A stretch of DNA of 64,000 nucleotides from CAYPGJ01 sp050174775 (GTDB taxonomy: Bacteria; Planctomycetota; Phycisphaerae; Phycisphaerales; UBA1924), in the NCBI GenBank assembly GCA_050174775.1, contig JBFXJP010000007.1, positions 124,001 through 188,000 on the forward strand, given 5' to 3'. The translations under genes were made by a program, and so were the position numbers. The notes under the pieces are model-generated. The model saw nothing but the letters and a program-made list of their open reading frames with translations. It did no database searches and was not told where the DNA came from. Numbering within the stretch: the first letter of the stretch is position 1; each line of letters starts with the position of its first letter. Positions 55,666-63,342 of this stretch are shown in pieces.

Positions 55666-57096
55666 TCAGCAGGGCCGACCGAAGCCGCTCAGCACCAGAT
55701 TGAGATCGGCGAAATTGACGACGCCGTCCCCGGTGGCGTCGCCGTTCGTGCCGGGCGCCACGTTCTGCCCGAAGTTGCTGAGGACGACGTTGAGGTCGCC
55801 GAAGTTGATCTGGCCGTCCCCGGTAACGTCGGCGCGGCACTCCTGCCGCTCGTACGCGCCCATATCGACGATGGGGGGTGAGCCCACACCGGTGTCGGGA
55901 ACCGTGAGATCGTTGACCAGTCGCGGGAAATCGCGGATGTCGGTGACCGTGCCGACGGGCAGGGCCGTGTTGTCGCCCGCGTCGATGCCGGGCGAGTTGG
56001 CTGCCAGACGGAGATCCCCGCCTGCGCTGTTGTAGAAGATCGGCGTGGCCGAGATGTTCCCGGCGCCCGCGAAGCCGCCCTGGATGAGGCTGTACGTGGC
56101 CGTGGCCGGGCCCGTGATCTGCGCGACCGTGTTCCCGAAGAGGATGCTGTTGGAGATGGAGACGGTGGAGCCTGAGGAGAAGATGCCGCCGGGCGTGGCG
56201 CCCGCGGAGGTGTTGTTGACGATGGTGCAGTTGACGATGTTTGCCACGGAGGACGATGCCACGAGGATGGCGCCGCCGTTGGCGCCGTTGGTCGCGTTGT
56301 TGCGGATGACGCAGTTGATGAGATTCGCGGTGCAGGAGCCGAAGGCCTCGACCGCGCTCGCGCGCGCCGCGGTGTTGCCGATGAAGGAGCAGCGCACCCA
56401 GGTGCAGATGGCGCCGGTGAACGTGTCGAAGCCCCCGCCGAAGGAGGCGCCGAAGTTGCTCTCGAAGACGCAGTCCTCGAAGCGCGGGCTGGCCGTGCGG
56501 ACGTACCCGGCGCCTCCGCCGAAGACGCAACGATTCTGCACGACACGGCAGTAGCGGAAGGTTGGGTTCGCGCCCGAGAGGATGATCATGCCGCCGCCAC
56601 GATCGGTGTCGTTGGCGGAGGAGCCGTTGGCGTTGCCGTGGGTGATGGTGAAGCCGTCGATGATGCCGTTGTGGGCCGCGCCCGCGGCGTAGACGACGTG
56701 GAAGGAGTCGTCGGTGAACACGCCCGAGCCGGAGTTGCCCTGCAGATCGCCGGACAGGATCGTCACGTTCGCGCTGACGTTGCGCTGCACGACGACGGTC
56801 TCGCCGCCCGCGAACCCGCCGTAGACCGCGATGCCGGTGCGCGGGAAGAACGACGCGTTGCGGTCGCCCGAGGTGCTGGGGACGTAGCGCCCCTTGGCGA
56901 CCCAGATCTCATCACCGGCGTTCGCGGCGAGGATGGCGGTCTGGAGCCCGCCGACGCCTTGATACGCGTCAGCCCAGGAATTGCCGTTGTTCAGACCCGT
57001 GGTGAGGTTGGCGTCGACGTAGAGGGTGGCGGCGTTGACAGCGCCCGCCGAGAGCACGACCGCAAGGCACGATAAGCACATCCGACGGTTCATCAT
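55666..57096 (-). CDS. Secreted parallel beta-helix protein with double dockerin-like repeat
   Basis: A 476-residue exported protein. The signal peptide (MCLSCLAVVLSAGAVNA) is followed by TLYVDANLTTGLNNGNSWADAY, the standard start of right-handed beta-helix surface proteins. The helix repeats run through about 370 (GFTITHGNANGSS, CVIRNNATNGANGGAI, CTIVNNTSAGA). NSPGIDAGDNTALP and DMGAYERQEC close the domain. Two dockerin-type EF-hands follow (DVTGDGQINFGDLNVVLSNFG and DATGDGVVNFADLNLVLSGFG), bracketed by cysteines. The ATG at 57096 (or the next, 57093) has GGAG upstream. The role is probably adhesion or polysaccharide binding. Confidence 0.9.
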   Translation of the reverse strand: MMNRRMCLSCLAVVLSAGAVNAATLYVDANLTTGLNNGNSWADAYQGVGGLQTAILAANAGDEIWVAKGRYVPSTSGDRNASFFPRTGIAVYGGFAGGETVVVQRNVSANVTILSGDLQGNSGSGVFTDDSFHVVYAAGAAHNGIIDGFTITHGNANGSSANDTDRGGGMIILSGANPTFRYCRVVQNRCVFGGGAGYVRTASPRFEDCVFESNFGASFGGGFDTFTGAICTWVRCSFIGNTAARASAVEAFGSCTANLINCVIRNNATNGANGGAILVASSSVANIVNCTIVNNTSAGATPGGIFSSGSTVSISNSILFGNTVAQITGPATATYSLIQGGFAGAGNISATPIFYNSAGGDLRLAANSPGIDAGDNTALPVGTVTDIRDFPRLVNDLTVPDTGVGSPPIVDMGAYERQECRADVTGDGQINFGDLNVVLSNFGQNVAPGTNGDATGDGVVNFADLNLVLSGFGRPC

Positions 57097-57329
57097 TCGC
57101 TCCGGTGTCCCGATCCCGGCGCTCGCGCGCGGGAAGGGGTCTGTCTCTCTCGATTCTCCGCCCGCGCGCCGCGGGCCTGCCCGGCGCCGAGGCGGCGGGT
57201 CGGTCAAAGTACCTGACGAAGACTGGGCCCACAATGCGGCAAAGCACGAAATTCAATGGAGGAAACGGTCGGGGCGCAGGGACGGATGTGTCGTTATGGG
57301 CGGGGAGCGAGGCGTAGACTGCTCGCTGA

Positions 57330-58415
57330 TTGACGAACGATGCCGCGGCCAACCCGGGAGAGACGGCGGACGAGCCGCTGGTGCTGGCGCTGGACATCCG
57401 GCCGCCGGCGGGACCGCCGAGTGCGGGCTTTGTCGTGTGCGGTCTTTCCGCGTGCGCCGTCTCCATCATCATGTACGCCGTCCTGCGTTGGCATCCGGAC
57501 TTTGATCCCACGATGGCAGAGCCGTTCGGCGTGTTGATGCTCCTGAGCGCGGCGCTCGCAACCATCGTTTGGGTCCGGCGCTGGATGTGGACACTCGCGG
57601 ACAGCGATACGGCAGAGTCGAAAACGGCCCGTGCCTACGAGGCTGTGCTACGGCGATCGTGGCAGCCGATCACATATGACGGACACCACCGACGCATCGA
57701 AACAAACAAGGCGCGGCTTCACATGGAGTGGGTGAGGCCAGCACTGCTGAAGGCGGAACTGGCTCCGCCGCGCGCCATCGTGATCGCAAGGCCGAGGCGG
57801 CGCAGGGCCGTTCCACTGCGTGTCGAGCCCCTGTTTCACGAACCGATCGAGATCGATGCGATCCCGGCGCGGTCGATTGTGCGCGAGCCTCACCGGGTTG
57901 CCTGGTCGTTCGTGAGGCACGTCGCGCTTGCCGCGTGCGTGCTGGGCGCACTGTTCATCACCACACGGACGCTTGGCACGAGTTCCGGACCTCCACGGCA
58001 CGAACTCTGGAGAGTTCTGATCGGGATGGGACTCATAGCGCTTGCGCTTGGGATGTACTTCCTCGGACGCGTCCGGGCGCGCGGCTGGTGGCGTGAGATT
58101 CTGGCCGGGCCGTCGTACATCCAGACTCCCGATCGAGGCTCGATCAACCGATACACGCCCGACAACACCACGCTCGTCGTGCGCCCGCGTCGGTGCTTCG
58201 CGCAGGGCATCCTCGCCATCCTGTGCACGGACGGCAACCCGAAGGGCCCACCGAGCGCGCACATCGTCTTCTTCGGCTTCGATGATCCGGGCTTCATCGC
58301 CCTCTGGAGCGCGTGGATCAATCCGCTCCGTGCGGATCACTTGATCGGTGAGGACGTCACGCTCGGCAGCGCCGCGGCCACGCCGAGCCGTCCGCAGACT
58401 ACGCTCCCGGCATGA
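57330..58415 (+). CDS. Membrane protein of unknown function
   Basis: A 361-residue protein with two pairs of membrane helices, about 34-52 with 66-82, and 196-212 with 228-246. A basic cytoplasmic segment (RPRRRRAVPLRVEP) lies between them, and a soluble C-terminal domain of about 110 residues follows (QTPDRGSINRYTPDNTTLVV, FFGFDDPGFIALWS). I do not recognise a family. The only in-frame start near the beginning is TTG at 57330, right after an in-frame stop and without a good Shine-Dalgarno box, so the true start is uncertain. Its stop overlaps the next ATG (ATGA), so the two genes are coupled. Confidence 0.7.
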   Translation: MTNDAAANPGETADEPLVLALDIRPPAGPPSAGFVVCGLSACAVSIIMYAVLRWHPDFDPTMAEPFGVLMLLSAALATIVWVRRWMWTLADSDTAESKTARAYEAVLRRSWQPITYDGHHRRIETNKARLHMEWVRPALLKAELAPPRAIVIARPRRRRAVPLRVEPLFHEPIEIDAIPARSIVREPHRVAWSFVRHVALAACVLGALFITTRTLGTSSGPPRHELWRVLIGMGLIALALGMYFLGRVRARGWWREILAGPSYIQTPDRGSINRYTPDNTTLVVRPRRCFAQGILAILCTDGNPKGPPSAHIVFFGFDDPGFIALWSAWINPLRADHLIGEDVTLGSAAATPSRPQTTLPA

Positions 58416-59353
58416 AGACGCGACCATTACCGCTCTGCTCGTTCGCGCTGTTCGCATTCCTGTTCGCCGGCGCGATGCGCGCCTGCGCGAGCGGCCCCGC
58501 GTTCGAGGCACGCCCGCCCGTGGACTCTCCTGAGGAAGCGAGGTTCGTCACGGAGGACATCGCGCGCTTCTGGGCAGCGTACGACGAGGGCGCGCACAAG
58601 CCGGGGACCGCGCTCGAGGAAGCGCTCCAGCGTCGATATCTCGACCGGGGCACGCCCGGGGTGGTCGGGTTCACGCCGCACCGCATCGAATCGGCGGAGA
58701 ACCTCGCGCGCGTCGTCCGGGCGAGACATGCCGATTATGAGGCAGCGCGGGAGCGGTCGATGCGCGTGGGCGAGCAGGGTCCGGCGATCCGTGCGGCGTT
58801 GCGCGAATTCGAGCGGATGTACCCCGATGCCGTGTTCCCGGATGTGTACTTCGTGATCGGCGCGATGAACTCGGGGGGCACGTCGACGCCGAGCGGGCTG
58901 ATCATCGGGATGGAGATGGACGTCAACCGTCCGGAGAAGATCGCGGCCCTCGTCGCGCACGAAGCGGTGCACTACCAGCAGGCATACAGCGGGGCGAGAC
59001 GCCTGCTCGAGCAGTGCATGATCGAGGGCAGCGCGGACTTCGTCGCGCTGCTCGTGACCCGCGACAACATCAACGCGGAGGCGTTGGCGTACGCGCGCGA
59101 GCACGAGCGGGAGCTGTGGGAGGAGTTTCGCCCGATGCTCGAGAGCGAGCAGTACGGGACGTGGCTGTACGTGCGCGACCCGGACCGGCTCGATGGTCGT
59201 CCGCCGGACCTGGGCTACGCGATGGGGTGCCTCATCGCCGAGGCGTACTACGAGCAGGCGTCGGACAAGGAGGGGGCGCTGCGCGACATCGTGCGGTGCG
59301 AGAATCCCCGCGCGATCTTCGAGAAGAGCGGGTACGCAATGAAGTTCGAGTGA
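58412..59353 (+). CDS. Exported DUF2268-like zinc protease
   Basis: A 313-residue protein with a signal peptide (CSFALFAFLFAGAMRACASG; the cysteine might make it a lipoprotein). The zinc site is LVAHEAVHYQQ (HExxH, about residue 190), with EGSADFVALLV about 20 residues later carrying the third ligand glutamate. This spacing fits the DUF2268 predicted Zn-dependent peptidases. PDVYFVIGAMNSGGTS is also conserved in that group. It is coupled to the membrane protein upstream. The substrate is unknown. Confidence 0.85.
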   Translation: MKTRPLPLCSFALFAFLFAGAMRACASGPAFEARPPVDSPEEARFVTEDIARFWAAYDEGAHKPGTALEEALQRRYLDRGTPGVVGFTPHRIESAENLARVVRARHADYEAARERSMRVGEQGPAIRAALREFERMYPDAVFPDVYFVIGAMNSGGTSTPSGLIIGMEMDVNRPEKIAALVAHEAVHYQQAYSGARRLLEQCMIEGSADFVALLVTRDNINAEALAYAREHERELWEEFRPMLESEQYGTWLYVRDPDRLDGRPPDLGYAMGCLIAEAYYEQASDKEGALRDIVRCENPRAIFEKSGYAMKFE

Positions 59354-59868
59354 TCGCACGCGGCAAGGGGCGGCGAGCGACTGCGTGTCGGCGCAGCGTG
59401 CGAAGCGCGATGCAATGACGCTGAATCCGATGTTCTGCGCAACGCATCGCCAGCGCGCGGCCGCGGTGCGACAGACAGAGCGCGACCATCCCCCAGCCGT
59501 GCGCGATGCCGACGCAGCCGCAGCCGCTACTTACATCTCAGAGTTGCACGGAGACCGCCCGGATTCGTCCGACGGTCGCGCATAGCTCCCCGACACGGAG
59601 AGAAGCGATCGCCGAGACAGGGGCGTGACAAGAAGGGAGCCGTGCAAATCCTCATGCCGACGCAAGCCCGCGTCAGCTGATCTGAAAACGTCTGACCCGG
59701 TACGTCCGACCCGCTCCGACCAACCCGCACCGTCCGACCCGCGCCCGCCGCGCCGTGCCCCCGCGCGAGAGCGCGGCGCCGGCGAGCGCCGTCGGTGGAG
59801 AGACCTGCACACCGGGGAGCGCACACGTTCCGTGGAACGGGGCGTCTCAGCCGGCGCGAATACGTGCG
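59354..59868. other. Gap between the zinc protease and lexA, with short direct repeats
   Basis: No gene is visible in 515 bases. Around 59689-59741 the motif CGTCYGACCCG occurs three times (59689, 59703, 59731), with a degenerate copy between the last two. The GC content is somewhat lower in 59540-59690. No terminator for either flanking gene was found. Confidence 0.4.
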
Positions 59869-60483
59869 TTAATACCGGCGGAGCACACCCATCACGACGC
59901 CCTGGACCTTGCAGTCCTTGACGCGGATGGGCTCGAACGCGCTGTTGGCCGGCTGGAGACGGATGTGATCCGCCTCGCGGAAGAACGTCTTGAGCGTGGT
60001 CTGGCCGTCCGGAAGCATGGCCACCACGCGCTCGCCGTTGCGGGCGGAATCACGCCGCTCGATGATGACGTAATCGCCGTCGAGGATGCCCTCGTCCTTC
60101 ATGGAATCACCGTCCACACGGAGGGCGAAGGTGGCGCCGGCCTGGCCGATGCGCGGGCCGAAAAGATTGGTGAGATCGAGCTCGTCACGATCCTCGAGCT
60201 TCTCGATGGGGTAGCCCGCGGCGATCTTGCCGACGAGCGGGAAACGGAGCGGCCGATCCTCGTCGGGAACGGCGATGCCGTCAGCGATCGACAAAGAGCG
60301 AGCTTTGTTCGGCTCGCGCACGAGCGCGCCCTTCTTGATAAGCGCCTCGACGTGCTCGAACACCGTGACCTTGCTGACGCCGAGCTCGTCGGCGAGTTCC
60401 TGCATCGTGGGCGAGTACCCCGTCCGCACGCGCCAGTCCCGGATGAGCTGCAGGATCTTCAACTGCTTGGGTGTGAGGTTCAT
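59869..60483 (-). CDS. lexA: LexA repressor
   Basis: LexA represses the SOS regulon and cleaves itself when RecA is activated. The 204-residue protein has the winged-helix domain (LTPKQLKILQLIRDWRVRTG, YSPTMQELADELGVSKVTVFEH), the cleavage site at Ala89-Gly90 (KIAAGYP), catalytic Ser127 in DGDSMKDEGILDGD and Lys165 in GQTTLKTFFRE. The length is normal. The DNA-recognition helix (GVSKVTVFEHV) differs from the E. coli one, so the operator sequence may also differ. Its start lies inside the upstream ORF 60281-60895 in a different frame. dprA is next upstream. Confidence 0.97.
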   Translation of the reverse strand: MNLTPKQLKILQLIRDWRVRTGYSPTMQELADELGVSKVTVFEHVEALIKKGALVREPNKARSLSIADGIAVPDEDRPLRFPLVGKIAAGYPIEKLEDRDELDLTNLFGPRIGQAGATFALRVDGDSMKDEGILDGDYVIIERRDSARNGERVVAMLPDGQTTLKTFFREADHIRLQPANSAFEPIRVKDCKVQGVVMGVLRRY

Positions 60484-60895
60484 CTTTCAAGGCCTCCCAA
60501 ATGTTCGTCGCAACCACTTCCACCGCCTCGTACTCGAACCGTGCGCCGCGAGCCGCACGGGTTGCATCTCCGATCGCGCTGATGGCCGCCCTCTGCCCGT
60601 CCATCAGACGGGCCGCGGCCCAGAAGCCCCCGGCGCGCACCGCCCAGGCCGAGAGCGACACGCGCTCCCCCGACCCCCCCCACTGCTCGGAACCCTGGGC
60701 GAATGAATCCGTCTCCCGGCGCGACCGGCTGGGGGCACGAGACCACGTCGCCAGCCCGCCCCCGGACGAGTCCTCCCCGAAGGGCGAACCGGACTCTTCC
60801 GAAGCAATAAGCCGCCCCCCCGAACCGACGTAGTCCGACACGTACGACCCCCCGGGTCCCAATCTCACTAACGGCGTCGGCGTCATCGTTGCCAT
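60281..60895 (-). CDS. Hypothetical ORF overlapping the 5' end of lexA
   Basis: From an ATG at 60895 with a strong TGGAGG box six to seven bases upstream, a frame of 204 codons runs past the lexA start. The first 138 residues look protein-like (GGSYVSDYVGSGGRLIASEE, GGFWAAARLMDGQRAAISAI, FEYEAVEVVATNIWEALKDE). The last 66 are a shadow of lexA. A one-base shift near the lexA ATG would end the protein at a TGA overlapping that ATG (60480-60483). The gene probably ends there through a frameshift, or the overlap is real. No family is recognised. Confidence 0.5.
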   Translation of the reverse strand: MATMTPTPLVRLGPGGSYVSDYVGSGGRLIASEESGSPFGEDSSGGGLATWSRAPSRSRRETDSFAQGSEQWGGSGERVSLSAWAVRAGGFWAAARLMDGQRAAISAIGDATRAARGARFEYEAVEVVATNIWEALKDEPHTQAVEDPAAHPGLARADGVLAHDAGTRRRARRQQGHGVRARRGAYQEGRARARAEQSSLFVDR

Positions 60896-61099
60896 ACTCG
60901 GCCTCCAAACTTCCCGCTGTCGCCGGGGACGACAGCCGCTGCGGCCTCCGCCTTCACTGGTTCAAACCGCTCCGGGCCGAACTCGAAACTCTGTTCCACG
61001 GTCGCGCTTGTGGCCCAACCGTCCTATCTCTGTTCGGTAACCTACCCGACCATTCTCCAGAAATCAATACGGATTTTCGGAAAAGAATCGGGTGCTGTT
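60896..61099 (-). promoter_or_regulatory. Promoter region upstream of the ORF-lexA unit
   Basis: On the minus strand TTGATT, 17 bases, TAGGTT (about 61023-61051) is a possible promoter. The 8-mer GAACAGAG occurs twice (complement of 61028-61035 and of 60989-60996), 39 bases apart. These are candidate LexA operators, but the planctomycete SOS box is not known to me, so this is only a suggestion. Confidence 0.35.
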
Positions 61100-62266
61100 C
61101 TAGCCCTGCGGGCGGCGGGCGAGCCGATCGCCCTCGCGGACCACGACGCGCCGCATTTCCATAAGTGTCGTCTCCGCACGGACTTGTCCCGCGTCGAGCC
61201 CGGTGGAGCGGGTCAGCTCGTCGAAGGTCCGGGCCACGTCGAGCGCTTCCCAGATGACCCGCTGGGTATCCGTAAGGGATGAGACCGCAATGGGTTGCGC
61301 GGTGGGCTTGATCTCGGGGGCGTCCAGCCAGGCTTCGAGGACCCCGTCAAAGGCTTTGCGGGCAAGGGGTTCGAGCAGGTCGAGAACGTCGGTCGGGGAG
61401 GAGACCAGCGCGGCGCCGCCGGCGCGGATGAGGTCGTGGGAGCCTTCGCTTGCGGGGGAGTCGATGCGTCCAGGGATGGCCATGACTTCGCGCCCGTGTT
61501 CCTCGGCGGCGAGGCGCGCGGTGATGAGGGCGCCCGAGCCGCGTGCGGCTTCGATGATGAGTGAGCCGAGGGAGATGCCGGAGATGATGCGGTTGCGGGC
61601 GGGGAAGTTCTCTGCGGCGGGGGCGGTGCGGAGGGGGAGTTCGGAGATGATGGCGCCGCCGGAAGTGACGATTTTGTCGTAGATCTCAGCGTTTTCGGGT
61701 GGGTAGCAGTGGGAGAGGCCGCAGCCCATGACGACGATGGTTCGGGCTTTGACGCGGAGTGCGGCACGGTGCGCGGCGGTGTCGATGCCGCGTGCGCCGC
61801 CGGAGACGATGGTGAGGCCGGATTGGGCGAGAAAGGCGGAAAAACGCTCGGCCTGCTCGATCCCGTAGGGAGTGCAGGCGCGGGAGCCGACGACGGCAAG
61901 GGCGTGTTTGTCGCGCTCGGGGTCGAGTTTGCCTCGGACGTAGAGGAGGGGAGGCGGGTTGGGGATGAGCCTGAGGAGGGGTGGATAGGCAGGGTCGGTG
62001 CGCGCGACGAGTGTGACTCCGAGCCGCTCGGCGAGGGCTATTTCATCGTCCGCGGTGCGCACGGCGGCTGCCACTGCAGCGGAAAAGGCGAGTCCCAACT
62101 TTTGGCCGAGACCATGCACTGACTGGAGCTGTGCGCCGGAAGCGCGACATATGGAGGAGGCGGAGCCGAAGTGTGTGAGGAGACGTTGGATGAGGACGGG
62201 GCCGAGGCCGGGGACGAAGGTGAGACGGAGCAAGTCGTAGGTTTCAGGGGTAATGGAGGGATTCAT
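61100..62266 (-). CDS. dprA: DNA-processing protein DprA
   Basis: DprA binds incoming single-stranded DNA and loads RecA during natural transformation. The 388-residue protein has an N-terminal helix-hairpin-helix/SAM-like part (LRLTFVPGLGPVLIQRLLTHFG). The Rossmann-like core has VVGSRACTPYG, IVSGGARGIDTAAHRAAL, VVMGCGLSHCYPPEN, GAIISELPL, FPARNRIISGIS and GSGALITARLAAE, all family signatures. The C-terminal winged-helix domain (about 320-388) ends in MEMRRVVVREGDRLARR. The start has no strong Shine-Dalgarno site. A type IV pilus platform elsewhere in the window would be compatible with DNA uptake. Confidence 0.96.
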   Translation of the reverse strand: MNPSITPETYDLLRLTFVPGLGPVLIQRLLTHFGSASSICRASGAQLQSVHGLGQKLGLAFSAAVAAAVRTADDEIALAERLGVTLVARTDPAYPPLLRLIPNPPPLLYVRGKLDPERDKHALAVVGSRACTPYGIEQAERFSAFLAQSGLTIVSGGARGIDTAAHRAALRVKARTIVVMGCGLSHCYPPENAEIYDKIVTSGGAIISELPLRTAPAAENFPARNRIISGISLGSLIIEAARGSGALITARLAAEEHGREVMAIPGRIDSPASEGSHDLIRAGGAALVSSPTDVLDLLEPLARKAFDGVLEAWLDAPEIKPTAQPIAVSSLTDTQRVIWEALDVARTFDELTRSTGLDAGQVRAETTLMEMRRVVVREGDRLARRPQG

Positions 62267-62382
62267 ATAGATGGGGAGCGTAACGGGGGGAGGTTGGCGG
62301 GAGAAGAGGGAACGGGCGGCAACTCAGAAGTGAGGAGTAGACTCGATCGGCAGGAGCGATTCGCAGAGGGTTGCTGTCCCAC

Positions 62383-62871
62383 ATGAATCACGTCGAGAGA
62401 CATATTCACTCGTTGCGGACGGCGAGGCGGATGACGCTCGGGTTGCTGCGGCAGATCGAGGGGAGTCAGTGGTTGTTTCAGATCGTTCCGGGCGGACAGC
62501 ATGCGCTGTGGATCGCGGGGCACTTGGCTGTTGCGGATGACTGGGGGTTGAGGTCGGTTGGCGTGGAGAGACGGTTTCTGGAGGAGTTTGAGGGTGTGTT
62601 TGGTGGTTCGGCGCCGATCACGGGTGATGCGGGCGCGTATCCGGAGGTGTCGGAGGTGCTCCGATGCATGGAGGAAGCGCACGCGCGGTTCATCGGGGCG
62701 CTCGCGAGCGTGACGGAGGCTGACCTAGCGCGCGAGAGTGCGGGGGCGATCAGCGCGTATGCCCCGGACCTCGGCACGCTGCTCTCGGCGCACGTGTGGC
62801 ATGAGGGGTTTCACACGGGTCAGCTTGCGCTGATACGGAGGGGGTTGGGATTGCCGGTGTGCTTTGGGTGA
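62383..62871 (+). CDS. DinB-family protein
   Basis: A 162-residue DinB-fold protein. HALWIAGHLAVADDWGL carries the first metal-binding histidines, and SAHVWHEGFHTGQLALIRRGLG the second and third, the usual His triad. It differs from the DinB protein at 1659-2189 in sequence. Metal-dependent thiol transferase activity is possible. The ATG at 62383 is preferred over the upstream start at 62371. It diverges from dprA. Confidence 0.88.
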   Translation: MNHVERHIHSLRTARRMTLGLLRQIEGSQWLFQIVPGGQHALWIAGHLAVADDWGLRSVGVERRFLEEFEGVFGGSAPITGDAGAYPEVSEVLRCMEEAHARFIGALASVTEADLARESAGAISAYAPDLGTLLSAHVWHEGFHTGQLALIRRGLGLPVCFG

Positions 62872-63342
62872 GAGGCGGGGGAGGCGCGGGGCGAGGGGAT
62901 GAAGTTGAGGCCGTGAGAGCAGCGCGTCTGCGAACTTGCGCTCGCAGTTCGGATGAGGCAAAGAGGAGGAGGTTGAGATCGTCGATGGCGCGCATGGCGT
63001 GCGACGCACCGATTTGCAGAGCAAGTCGGTGGCGCGGCTGAGAAGGCGGGGGGAGGGGTTACGGCAGAGCGCTGATGCGCAAGGGGTTGCAGGAAGTCCC
63101 TCCACCGGTTCGCACCCCTCAAGGGCGCAAAACGCCGCCACCGCGCCCCCGGGAGGGCGGGGGGGAGGGGTCGAAGGAGAAGCACCCCTCACCCGGCCGC
63201 GAGGCGCGGCCACCCTCTCCCGCGGGGGGGGGAGAGGGGTTTCGGTCGGCTTTTCGGGGGGCGGGGGTTCGGCTATCCTTTCGCCCCCTGTTCGCCCGGG
63301 TCGGGTGGGCGGGGTCGGCCCATATAGAGACGAGGATTGAGC
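62872..63342. other. Upstream region of atpD with G-rich repeat block
   Basis: No gene is visible in 471 bases. The right half contains the repetitive element listed at 63104-63240. A GAGG box lies eight bases before the atpD ATG. I could not assign a promoter. Confidence 0.45.
63104..63240. repeat. REP-like palindromic element, two related units
   Basis: Two units beginning CACCCCTCA (about 63112 and 63183) each run into a GC stem and end in a run of G followed by AGGGGT. In the second unit GGCCGCG/CGCGGCC closes a three-base loop, and the outer CCCCTC/GAGGGG arms can also pair. Such elements occur scattered in intergenic DNA of many GC-rich genomes. Confidence 0.55.

Noticed and set aside
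60480..60908. A 142-codon frame ending in ATGA overlap with lexA
   Set aside because: Its composition is Gly/Arg-rich and shadow-like; the other frame starting at 60895 looks better. Its stop position is still discussed as the possible frameshifted end.
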